Below the pieces are notes generated by a model, which had not been told where the DNA came from, searched no databases, and was given only the letters and a program-made list of their open reading frames with translations. The translations under genes were made by a program, and so were the position numbers. Below, in pieces: positions 44,047 through 52,158 of a DNA stretch of 64,000 nucleotides. The stretch is taken from positions 38,186 through 102,185 of the forward strand of contig CAYXJR010000006.1 of assembly GCA_964465145.1 (NCBI GenBank), given 5' to 3'. How positions within the stretch are numbered: position 1 is the stretch's first letter; every line of letters starts with the position of its first letter. This DNA comes from JAUVKA01 sp964465145. GTDB taxonomy: Bacteria; Bacteroidota; Bacteroidia; Bacteroidales; UBA12481.

Positions 44047-45447
44047 CTATTTTTTTGCCAGCTCAAAAGCCGCTGTAGTTGTATAGTATTTTGCGATCAT
44101 GTTGGGAACTTCCCAATCCGGCAATTTTCTCTCTTGAAGGTATTCCAGGAATTTCTCGGTTACCTGTCCGAAATGTCCCTCATGCCCAATCCGGTATTTA
44201 TCCGGAATATCCACACGAAAACCCTGAGGAATAGGAACCAGGGCCAATCCAGGATATTGATTTTTCAACTCAGTAATCCATTCTTCCAGGGCTTTCTCCC
44301 AGTCGGTATCAGGATTATGGGGTAAAACGTATAATTCTGGCTTGAAATTTTCATCCGGTCCCTGCCGGATCTCTAAATTAGCCAAAGAACCGCGCATCAG
44401 GGAAAAATGGGTATCTCCAGCCCCTTCCGGAGCCCTGTATTTCCATTCTACCTTAACCCGTGCAAAAACATCAATGAGTTTATAAATGATCTCTCCATTA
44501 CAATAGACCTCAAGTATAGAATCTTTATTAAGATCTTTTTCAAGATATTCTGGAAATTCATTAAGTTGCGTTACCCTGTTAAATTCCGATGCATTCAAGA
44601 GGGTTGGCCATCTGGAAGCACTTGCAAGCTTAATATCTTTTCTGTAGTCAAGAATCTTCTCAGGATAACAAGCCCACTGAACCAGATCAACCAGGTGGGT
44701 GGTTACATCCACAATCCCATCCCCCTCCTGCTTCACATCAAAAAACCAGGCTGGCCTTTTTATCTCATCTCCGGCAACATATTTGAAGAAATGATGGACG
44801 CTCTCCTTAACAACGGCTGGGTTCTCCGTGCTACCCTCTTCCATCTGTCCAAAAACGGAGGGAGTATTTACCAGCTCTTTTTGAAGCAAGGAAGTGATTT
44901 CAAAGCGCTCGGTCATGATATCATATAGAAGAACATTATTCTCCTCAGCCAATTTAAAAGCATCCTTCAGCAATTCAAAATCCTGTGAATTGATGGCCAT
45001 GGGTTTGTCGGAAAAACCATTAATCCCATTACTAACAGCCCTATGGATGTATTCTGTTTTTTTTTGATTATTACCGGCCAGAACCAACACATTACCTGGC
45101 TTTTCAGATAAAAGACGGTCAAAAAAGTCCTTCCCCTTGTATGAGTGTATTTGCCATACTGTAGGTTCATCTTCCCTGGTATTGAAACTTTCTGTTCGGT
45201 TCAGGTGATCCTGAACATCGGGTCCGTCCGGAGCATAAACATAAACATCCGGATTTACTTGCTTATACATTCGTTTTTGGACCAGGGCAGCATGGAAATG
45301 CCCTGGATCGGCAGTCATGAGGGTGGCAAGGTATTCCGGTTCTTTTTCAGTCTGATTACACGAAATCAATATCATGGAAATGAAAATACTAATTAATAGA
45401 CTATTAATGGAAAACCGAAAAGTGGCTTGATATCGTGCAATGCCCAT
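44047..45447 (-). CDS. Gfo/Idh/MocA-type oxidoreductase, lipoprotein form
   Basis: A 466-residue protein with a membrane lipoprotein signal (ISMILISC, Cys30). The nucleotide-binding start is unusual: YLATLMTADPGHFHAALVQK replaces the canonical GxGxxG. The conserved Lys is in GFSDKPMAIN. The C-terminal part matches the putative oxidoreductase C-terminal domain found in this subgroup. Family members use NAD(P) to oxidise or isomerise sugars, but an exported lipoprotein with a degenerate dinucleotide loop would need a bound cofactor or may have another role. It sits between another Gfo/Idh gene (41 bases upstream) and the TRAP permease. Confidence 0.82.
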   Translation of the reverse strand: MGIARYQATFRFSINSLLISIFISMILISCNQTEKEPEYLATLMTADPGHFHAALVQKRMYKQVNPDVYVYAPDGPDVQDHLNRTESFNTREDEPTVWQIHSYKGKDFFDRLLSEKPGNVLVLAGNNQKKTEYIHRAVSNGINGFSDKPMAINSQDFELLKDAFKLAEENNVLLYDIMTERFEITSLLQKELVNTPSVFGQMEEGSTENPAVVKESVHHFFKYVAGDEIKRPAWFFDVKQEGDGIVDVTTHLVDLVQWACYPEKILDYRKDIKLASASRWPTLLNASEFNRVTQLNEFPEYLEKDLNKDSILEVYCNGEIIYKLIDVFARVKVEWKYRAPEGAGDTHFSLMRGSLANLEIRQGPDENFKPELYVLPHNPDTDWEKALEEWITELKNQYPGLALVPIPQGFRVDIPDKYRIGHEGHFGQVTEKFLEYLQERKLPDWEVPNMIAKYYTTTAAFELAKK

Positions 45448-45488
45448 AATTATTCCTTAAAAAAATTACAACTCCTTGTTGGAAATAT

Positions 45489-46856
45489 CTAACTTACATA
45501 GTTGGTCCCATAAGGCCAGCGTTGCGGGCGGCTGAGCATGGCATTGGCAGCATCATTATCAAGGAATCTCTCCCTGCGGGGATTCCATTTCAATTTCCCG
45601 GGAAGCTTCATAGCAATATGACCTAAGAGGCAGGCAGAGCATGATCTATGGGCCACCTCAACAGGTGCTATCGGTTCTCTCCGGGTTTTAATGCATTCAA
45701 CCCAGTTTCCGTAATGGTTTTTGCTCCTGTATAAATTAACCTCATCTTTTCCGATTTCGGAGGTCAGGATCTTGCTATCGCTGGCATCCAGGGATTTTTT
45801 GTTTGCATCGAAAGTGACAGGATCTGAATCCGTTACCTGGTAGTTGCCCCGGGTTACAAAAATCCATCCCTCCGATCCCTCAAAACGTACTCCATTGGGA
45901 AATTCTCCGCTTACATGCATCGTTACCCCATTGGCATATTTGGCTTTGATGAGGAAATCACCATGGACATTCCACAATCCACTAGTTGGGAACTTGGCTT
46001 CTGCTTCAATTTCAATGGGACCAGTGAATTCTGTTCCCATTCCCCAGTGAGCAATATCCAGGTGATGGGCTCCCCAACCCGTTATCATGCCTGCTCCAAA
46101 CTGCTCCCGCCTTAACCAGCCGGGCCGACTGTAATCAAGCTGAGGATGAACGCCTTTTTCAGTGTAATATACCTCTGGTGTGGATCCCAGCCACATATCA
46201 TAATTGAGGTTTGCCGGGATAGGCATTTCAGGTTCGTCCTCTCCACCTGGATCACCTGGTAAGCCGATTTTAATGGTATGTATTTTACCGATTCGTCCAT
46301 TACGGACCAGTTCACAAGCATACCTGAATTGTTCAGCAGACCGCTGCTGGCTTCCTATCTGGAAAATCACTCCGCTGCGATGTACTGCATCGCTTAGCTG
46401 ACGTCCTTCCATGATAGTTAAAGAAGTAGGCTTCTGCAGATAAATATCTTTTCCCGCCAGGGCAGCTTCGATAGCTGGCTGTGAATGCCAATGGTCTGGC
46501 GTGCTGATGACAACTCCGTCAATCTCCTTATCCATTAACAACTCCCTGTAATCACCATACATTTTCACATTCACTTCATTGGGCTTGCCTTTACTGACAT
46601 AAAACTCATTGATAAGTTTCTTACCATCTTCCATGCGATTGGAATCAACATCACAAACTGCCATAAAACGCACTGATTCCTGATCAATAACGCTTCCCAT
46701 ATCGCCCCGGCCCATTCTTCCGCAACCTATCTGGGCAATATTCAAACGATTACTTGGTGCATTTTTACCAAAAACACTTGAAGGAACGATTGTTGGTACT
46801 ACCATTACTCCTGCTCCTACAATTCCGGTGTTTTTTAAAAATTTCCTTCTATCCAT
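45489..46856 (-). CDS. Tat-exported Gfo/Idh/MocA oxidoreductase
   Basis: About 455 residues from ATG 46856, where the Tat signal starts (MDRRKFLKNTGIVGAGVMVV); an upstream ATG at 46874 overlaps the preceding gene. LNIAQIGCGRMGRGDMGSVI is the dinucleotide loop, and QKPTSLT holds the conserved Lys in a QKP variant of EKP. HHLDIAHWGMG is the second conserved block. Tat export carries a folded protein with its cofactor, so it probably acts as a periplasmic NAD-bound glycoside or sugar oxidoreductase, as proposed for 3-keto-glycoside pathways. It follows ThuA by 4 bases. Confidence 0.9.
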   Translation of the reverse strand: MDRRKFLKNTGIVGAGVMVVPTIVPSSVFGKNAPSNRLNIAQIGCGRMGRGDMGSVIDQESVRFMAVCDVDSNRMEDGKKLINEFYVSKGKPNEVNVKMYGDYRELLMDKEIDGVVISTPDHWHSQPAIEAALAGKDIYLQKPTSLTIMEGRQLSDAVHRSGVIFQIGSQQRSAEQFRYACELVRNGRIGKIHTIKIGLPGDPGGEDEPEMPIPANLNYDMWLGSTPEVYYTEKGVHPQLDYSRPGWLRREQFGAGMITGWGAHHLDIAHWGMGTEFTGPIEIEAEAKFPTSGLWNVHGDFLIKAKYANGVTMHVSGEFPNGVRFEGSEGWIFVTRGNYQVTDSDPVTFDANKKSLDASDSKILTSEIGKDEVNLYRSKNHYGNWVECIKTRREPIAPVEVAHRSCSACLLGHIAMKLPGKLKWNPRRERFLDNDAANAMLSRPQRWPYGTNYVS

Positions 46857-46860
46857 GATG

Positions 46861-47610
46861 TTAGGGTTTATCAATTGTCCATAATATCCCGCCCAAAACG
46901 TGCTGGCGGAATGTTTCGTCGGAATAATGTTTTATATGATGTCCATAACTGGTGTACCATTGTCTACCTCCATCGAACTCCTGGCACCATGCACCCGGGA
47001 ATAGGTCACCAAAAATTACTCCCGGATATTCGTCCTTTCCTGAATCCTCTATAGTTGTCATGTCATGAGCAAGCAGGACATGAATGCCAGGATTAAGGTG
47101 GTTCAGATAATATCCCTCATCTTCCCATAACCAATCAGAAGTAAAAAAAGATGTTGAAGGGTGGTCCTGATTGATCACCTTAACAGTAAACTCCTGATAA
47201 GGACAATGACGCACAAATGTTCCACCGAGCATTTTCCAGAACCATGGCCAGTCTCGTTCACTGCCGCATGCCGAATGAATACCAACAAAACCTCCACCGG
47301 CCTGTATATACCGCCTGAAAGCTAAGCGCTGCTCATCTGTGTCGAAAGCTTCATTATTAGTATTTGAAAAAATAAGAGCATCAAAATCCTTAAGTTGATC
47401 CTCGGTGAAAATTGAAGCCTGATCGGAAACTACATATTCAATTCCATTTTCCTTCGCCAAATCGGTGAGCATATCAACTGAGGCCTGAATATTGTCGTGG
47501 ATATACCCCTCACCGTTTTTGGTGTAAACCAATACCTTCTTTTGAGGTTGATCGGTCTGGCAGGCTATAAAAATAAAAGGCAGGAGGAGTATAAAAAATA
47601 GCTTTTTCAT
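46861..47610 (-). CDS. ThuA-like domain lipoprotein
   Basis: About 249 residues from ATG 47610, which begins a lipoprotein signal (MKKLFFILLLPFIFIAC). The core has VLVYTKNGEGYIHDNIQASV, DFDALIFSNTNNEAFD, and RYIQAGGGFVGIHSACGS, all typical of the ThuA/trehalose-utilisation domain (class I glutamine amidotransferase-like fold). Conserved His and Trp blocks include YSDETFRQHVLGGILW at the end. ThuA proteins are linked to catabolism of oxidised (3-keto) disaccharides. Placement between DUF6807 and a Tat-exported Gfo/Idh enzyme supports such a role. Gaps on both sides are 4-11 bases. Confidence 0.88.
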   Translation of the reverse strand: MKKLFFILLLPFIFIACQTDQPQKKVLVYTKNGEGYIHDNIQASVDMLTDLAKENGIEYVVSDQASIFTEDQLKDFDALIFSNTNNEAFDTDEQRLAFRRYIQAGGGFVGIHSACGSERDWPWFWKMLGGTFVRHCPYQEFTVKVINQDHPSTSFFTSDWLWEDEGYYLNHLNPGIHVLLAHDMTTIEDSGKDEYPGVIFGDLFPGAWCQEFDGGRQWYTSYGHHIKHYSDETFRQHVLGGILWTIDKP

Positions 47611-47621
47611 GATTTTCAGAT

Positions 47622-48908
47622 TCACTGGGAAAGATAGGGAATTTTCTGATCCTGGCTTTCTGCATACTGGCGCCATTGCTGCTCAGCCTGATCGGGGTTG
47701 AGCCGTCCTTCCCTGACCCATATCCTGTATTTTTGAGCATAAGGTTTGCCTGGTTCCAGAATCCAGGCTTTTTCACGGATTGGGGTAAATTCAAAATACT
47801 GATGACCTACCCCATTGGAATTTTCAGGCCATATTCTCATCGGCTGGGGGAAATCATAATTCCCGGGATCAGACAAGAATAATAATCCTGTGATGGTTCC
47901 ATTTAAATCTCCCGATATCCAGCACCATTTTGCACGTGTGGCATCCCCATCTGCCCGGGTTTTACCCTCGGAGGTGAGTACAGTGGAATTAGTACTGTTC
48001 CATTTTGACGTAGCCCTATAGCCAATACCCCCCCCATACCTGTATGCATCAAGGGAAATGCTTTCATCTAAAACATTTGTAATTAGTGATGTGAAATCAA
48101 GGAGATATCCGTCATTTATATTCCATACACGTATAATCCACTCTTCCTCCATGACAATTATTTCCTTACCAGCTTCCTTTATCGCAGGGTCATCAACTTT
48201 AGGAGGGACAAAGGCAATATGATCCTGAAGAACCCTGAATTCAGCATATACCGGACCCGCTTCTTTGGAAATGAAATCCCGGAATCTCACCGTACCCAGC
48301 CCGGTTCCCAAATTCCAAAAATCAGTGTGATTGCCTTTCCAGGTAACCTTTGTCCATGGATTCCAGAGGCCAACATGGTGGTAATGATCCGGGGGTTGTG
48401 CCCAGGTCAGGCTTTCTCCTGATGGGGCATAAAGGGGATGAATAAACCCACTTCTTGCAAAGAGACCGGATTGTCCTGCCGGGGCCGGCATTTCTGAATA
48501 ACGATAATGAAGTATGGGTTGATCCCCCTTACTGATAAACAAAGTTGTATCATTTTGATCAATACTAACTGCTGAAGGCAATGGTTTCCCTTTTTCAAAT
48601 CTGAGCTCATAGGTTCTTTCCTGCCCCATATTTGTAACTCCATTTACCACCCAACTAATTTCATTTTGTTCTCCCCCACTTAATTGACAAGTTACAAGAA
48701 CAGCTTTACCCTCAACAATCTCTTCCAAAAAAGGTAATCTATCACCAAGTTCAATATCTTTGGGCAATATGATGCTAACAGGAAAGTCCTGCCTGTCAAA
48801 ATCACAGGCAGGCAAAATCCATTTCAAATCAGGCTCCTGGCTTTGAGAACTACAGGATATCATAAAAATGAATAAAAATACCGGATAAAAAGGTTTCTTC
48901 TTGATCAT
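47622..48908 (-). CDS. DUF6807 (PmoA-like) family lipoprotein
   Basis: A 428-residue lipoprotein (signal VFLFIFMISC, Cys19). The middle HPLYAPSGESLTWAQPPDHY and HHVGLW block and the RYGGGIGYRATSKWN block are hallmarks of the family often labelled methane oxygenase PmoA, now DUF6807; that name is misleading since it is unrelated to particulate methane monooxygenase. It has a beta-sandwich glycoside-binding look and is repeatedly found with Gfo/Idh and ThuA genes in Bacteroidota and Planctomycetes, so it probably handles a sugar or keto-sugar intermediate. It is 11 bases upstream of ThuA. Confidence 0.85.
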   Translation of the reverse strand: MIKKKPFYPVFLFIFMISCSSQSQEPDLKWILPACDFDRQDFPVSIILPKDIELGDRLPFLEEIVEGKAVLVTCQLSGGEQNEISWVVNGVTNMGQERTYELRFEKGKPLPSAVSIDQNDTTLFISKGDQPILHYRYSEMPAPAGQSGLFARSGFIHPLYAPSGESLTWAQPPDHYHHVGLWNPWTKVTWKGNHTDFWNLGTGLGTVRFRDFISKEAGPVYAEFRVLQDHIAFVPPKVDDPAIKEAGKEIIVMEEEWIIRVWNINDGYLLDFTSLITNVLDESISLDAYRYGGGIGYRATSKWNSTNSTVLTSEGKTRADGDATRAKWCWISGDLNGTITGLLFLSDPGNYDFPQPMRIWPENSNGVGHQYFEFTPIREKAWILEPGKPYAQKYRIWVREGRLNPDQAEQQWRQYAESQDQKIPYLSQ

Positions 48909-48909
48909 T

Positions 48910-48957
48910 TCCTTTGTGCTACTTTGTATTGACCTTTGTGTCCCTTAGTGGTTAAAT
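48910..48957. repeat. Short dispersed repeat (CACTAAGGGACACAAAGG type)
   Basis: On the minus strand the sequence reads AACCACTAAGGGACACAAAG, then GTCAATACAAAGTAGCACAAAG, a quasi-periodic CACAAAG array. I recall this type from intergenic DNA of many bacteria. It fills the gap between the SDR and DUF6807 genes. Confidence 0.5.
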
Positions 48958-48971
48958 TTTCCAGGGATTAA

Positions 48972-49799
48972 TTAAACTCCGGAAAAAGCACTAAATCCCC
49001 CATCGATAGGCAAAACTACACCCGTAACAAACTTCGAGGCATCACTGGCAAGGTAAAGAATCGCTCCTACCAGTTCCTCCGCCTGACCAAATCTCCCCAT
49101 GGGAGTTTTTCGTATAACATCCTTCCCTCTGTCCGTATAGCTCCCATCTTCATTGGTTAAAAGACGACGGTTCTGTTCTCCGATAAAAAATCCAGGAGCA
49201 ATAGCATTGACCCGGATTCCTTCCCCAAATTTCCGCGCCATCTCCACGGCCAGCCACTGAGTGAAATTTGATATGCCAGCCTTAGAAGCCGAATAGCCCA
49301 TTACGCGGGTAATTACTGGTCCGGCGGCCATAGAGGAGATGTTGATGATACAACCCTGACCGCGATCAGCCATGGGCTGGCCAAATATCTGGGAAGGCAA
49401 TACCGATCCAATGAAATTCAGATCCATAACTTTTTTTAGATCGTCCAGATTGAGGTCGAAAAAGGTTTGATCAGGACCAATTGTGGCCCCTGGCATATTT
49501 CCTCCGGCAGCATTGATCAAAACATCGAGCTGTCCAAATTCCTCAAGAATGATTCTTCGGGCTGTAACCAAGTCCTCCTCCTGCAAAACACTGGCTGTGA
49601 GGCCGATGGCCTCGATTCCAAAGTATCTTAGTTGAGATGCCTGGGTTTCAGCAGCCCCTGGCTTTAGGTCGAGGACAGCTATTTTGCAACCAGCCATGCC
49701 AAGCCCCTTAGCCATTTCTGTTGCCAGGACTCCGGCACCACCCGTTATAGCCACAACCTTGTTCTTTAAACTGAAAAGTTTGTCTAAATAGGTCATCAA
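48972..49799 (-). CDS. SDR oxidoreductase, D-mannonate oxidoreductase-like
   Basis: A 275-residue short-chain dehydrogenase. Cofactor loop VVAITGGAGVLATEMAKGLG, NAAG at the end of strand 4, catalytic YSASK with Ser in INISSMAAGP. The C-terminal PGFFIGEQNRRLLTNEDGSY and DRGKDVIRKTPMGRFG and FVTGVVLPIDGGFSAFSGV blocks are very close to SDR-type fructuronate/mannonate oxidoreductases (UxuB/YjmF type). So reduction of D-fructuronate to D-mannonate is likely, a step of hexuronate catabolism. UxaC and UxuA are not in the window. Start may be Met1 or Met2. It heads the downstream module of the long minus-strand run. Confidence 0.87.
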   Translation of the reverse strand: MMTYLDKLFSLKNKVVAITGGAGVLATEMAKGLGMAGCKIAVLDLKPGAAETQASQLRYFGIEAIGLTASVLQEEDLVTARRIILEEFGQLDVLINAAGGNMPGATIGPDQTFFDLNLDDLKKVMDLNFIGSVLPSQIFGQPMADRGQGCIINISSMAAGPVITRVMGYSASKAGISNFTQWLAVEMARKFGEGIRVNAIAPGFFIGEQNRRLLTNEDGSYTDRGKDVIRKTPMGRFGQAEELVGAILYLASDASKFVTGVVLPIDGGFSAFSGV

Positions 49800-49874
49800 T
49801 AATAGTTCCGTGTGCGCACACGAATGTAACTAAAAAAACCTGACAGACAAAGGGGGAGATGGGTAGTGGTGTTA

Positions 49875-52061
49875 TTATTCCAGCAAATATCTTAAGTGGT
49901 CCAGAACGATGGGAATATCTTCAGTATCAACCCCATGTTCAATAAGATACTTTTGATCTTCTTCAAAGGAATCCAGAAACACATCGATACCCATTTCAGC
50001 TGCTACAATTGACTCTCTGTAATGGTCCAAAGCTTTTTTGCGATTTCCCAGGCACCATTCCACATGTCCAAGGTTCATTAAATCGAAATGATTTTTGCCC
50101 CCTTTTAAGAGTTTGTTGTAATATTTACGAGATTGTTCAAATTTTCCAAGTACAAAAGAACACCATGCGATAGGCCTCCATACCTTATGGTTATCCGGGG
50201 CAAGGTACTCCACCTTAAAATATGATTTCAGAGCCTCATCAAATTTTTGGAGATCAAGCAAACAATGAGCGATTGAAATCTCTGTATGCAGGTTTTCGGG
50301 GTCTTGAAATTCAGCCTGCCGGTAATAGGGTAATGCTTTATCCGGTTGCTTGAGATATCGATAACACAAGCCGATCTTTTTTAGATTCCATACATTTTCA
50401 GGCAAGATGATGTCAGCCTTCAGATAGCAATCCAAAGCCTTCTGATACTTTTCCTGTTTTTGCAATGCATATCCCATTTTTTGAAGGACCTCTGCTGACA
50501 CATCTCCATCATCCTCAAGTATCCCATAAACTTCAGCGGCCTCCCGATAATACTTTTTCTCAAAATAAAATTCAGCAATACTGTATAGGATTGTCCTGTC
50601 TCCAATAAAAAGATCCTTGAAGAAGGATTTATTGTGAAAATCCAGGGCCTTTGAAAAAATATCTTTAAAAGCCCTGGGCTCCGGATAGAGTTTAAAAAAC
50701 CTGTATAAATCCTGAATATACTGCCGGATCACCTTCCGGGATTTTTTAATTGGGTTAATCAATTCTTCATCTTTCAGGATTTCCTCCATCTGTTCTGCTT
50801 CCGCTTTTAATCCATCAGACAAAAAATGTTTCATATCATCCGGCATGCTCTGTATTCCAAAACAAAAAGAAAACTTATCTGAATTACAAAGAAAAGCGCT
50901 GTCCTCCAAAGCTTCTAAAAAGGTAGTAAACCAGTCCTTTTCATGTTGAACAGTAAGGACCATAACTGCTGGATGATCTTGAGAATATGGATAGAACCAG
51001 TTGGATATGCTTGAAAAGAAAGGGAAGTTTTTCAGCATGGAAAAACTGCTCATAAAAACATCCGACCCCTCCATCTGCAGCTCGGTGAGTTCTTCCATTT
51101 TACCTTTTAACTCCGGGGTGTCATCAAATAATTTTTCCCAATCGGGATTTTGGTCTTCCCCAAGGCTCTCTTTCAACAACTTATCAAGGTCGAGCTTTTT
51201 CTGTAATTGCGGTGTTAGTTTGATCATTTCAGGAAGGATTTCTTCCTGCATCCTTTTGGTTAACTTTTCGGTGTCCTTGCTTCTAATAAATTGAATAATG
51301 ACTTCCTCCACTAATTTCTTGAACCCTGGATCCTCATCAAGAAGCAATAACCTGCTTCGAATTTTAGTATAATGTGTAAGCCGTCCGTCATATTGATAAA
51401 ATGCAAGAAGTATACCTATCAAAGCACGTTGCCTGAGTTCTTCATTTTCTTGTTCAAAGAACCTGAATAACAGGTCAAATTTATTCGAATCAAAATACCT
51501 CCATAAACTCAAATTCAATGCCGAGACCAGGGTGGATTTTTCCTCAGCTGAAAGTTTATTTGAAGAAACAACCTGCTCCATAGTGATCATCTGCTGCTCG
51601 TTATAATTGTCGCTTAGCCAAAAGTATTTGAACCAAAAAGTCAATTCCTTTTCATATTCATGCAGCCCATCCCGTGATAAACCGGAAAGCAGAACTTCAG
51701 AAAGATTTGCTTCAACCGATTTTCGGGTTAATAATTCATCGCTGAAAATTCTTTTCTGCACATATATAAAATCTATGGAATCCCGTGTCAGCAAATACTC
51801 CTTTACCAGATCAGAAAGTTCATAAATCCTTAGCACCAGCTTCCTGTATACTTTCTGCCTTTCAGGATCCTGAATCCCGTCCATAGTATATTTTAACATG
51901 TACTTATAGGTAGTATCCAGCTCTTCCTTAACCCTTTGCCATTCGCCCTTAGTGGTTTCTTTTATCATGGGCTCTAATTGCCCAAGAGCTTCTTTAAGGC
52001 GGTTAGCTGACAAAAGGTCAGCTATTTTCTGTCCACTACTTTCAATTTCTTTTGTTGTCAT
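49875..52061 (-). CDS. TPR-repeat protein
   Basis: About 728 residues from ATG 52061 (MTTKEIESSGQ); the longer frame from 52091 adds a cysteine-rich stretch with no support. No signal peptide. The first 450 residues are helical with an acidic centre. The last 250 are clear tetratricopeptide repeats (FYFEKKYYREAAEVYGILED, VLQKMGYALQKQEKYQKALDCYLKA, KIGLCYRYLKQPDKALPYYRQA, and so on). TPR arrays are protein-binding scaffolds. Similar long proteins occur in Bacteroides, without known role. It separates the SDR module from the GH92 gene, all on one strand. Confidence 0.8.
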   Translation of the reverse strand: MTTKEIESSGQKIADLLSANRLKEALGQLEPMIKETTKGEWQRVKEELDTTYKYMLKYTMDGIQDPERQKVYRKLVLRIYELSDLVKEYLLTRDSIDFIYVQKRIFSDELLTRKSVEANLSEVLLSGLSRDGLHEYEKELTFWFKYFWLSDNYNEQQMITMEQVVSSNKLSAEEKSTLVSALNLSLWRYFDSNKFDLLFRFFEQENEELRQRALIGILLAFYQYDGRLTHYTKIRSRLLLLDEDPGFKKLVEEVIIQFIRSKDTEKLTKRMQEEILPEMIKLTPQLQKKLDLDKLLKESLGEDQNPDWEKLFDDTPELKGKMEELTELQMEGSDVFMSSFSMLKNFPFFSSISNWFYPYSQDHPAVMVLTVQHEKDWFTTFLEALEDSAFLCNSDKFSFCFGIQSMPDDMKHFLSDGLKAEAEQMEEILKDEELINPIKKSRKVIRQYIQDLYRFFKLYPEPRAFKDIFSKALDFHNKSFFKDLFIGDRTILYSIAEFYFEKKYYREAAEVYGILEDDGDVSAEVLQKMGYALQKQEKYQKALDCYLKADIILPENVWNLKKIGLCYRYLKQPDKALPYYRQAEFQDPENLHTEISIAHCLLDLQKFDEALKSYFKVEYLAPDNHKVWRPIAWCSFVLGKFEQSRKYYNKLLKGGKNHFDLMNLGHVEWCLGNRKKALDHYRESIVAAEMGIDVFLDSFEEDQKYLIEHGVDTEDIPIVLDHLRYLLE

Positions 52062-52158
52062 AACTATGATACATCTGCAAAAACCGGGCAAAAAGCTACA
52101 ATAAGCGTTGGGGAATATTCATAGAAAGAAAATCAAAATATAAAAAGCGCCTTGATCT

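Noticed and set aside
43577..44086. 169-codon plus-strand frame
   Set aside because: Antisense to the TRAP permease; its composition mirrors the hydrophobic codons of that gene.
47622..48908. Methane monooxygenase subunit (PmoA)
   Set aside because: The old family label is misleading: the protein is a soluble lipoprotein without the membrane helices of PmoA and matches DUF6807.
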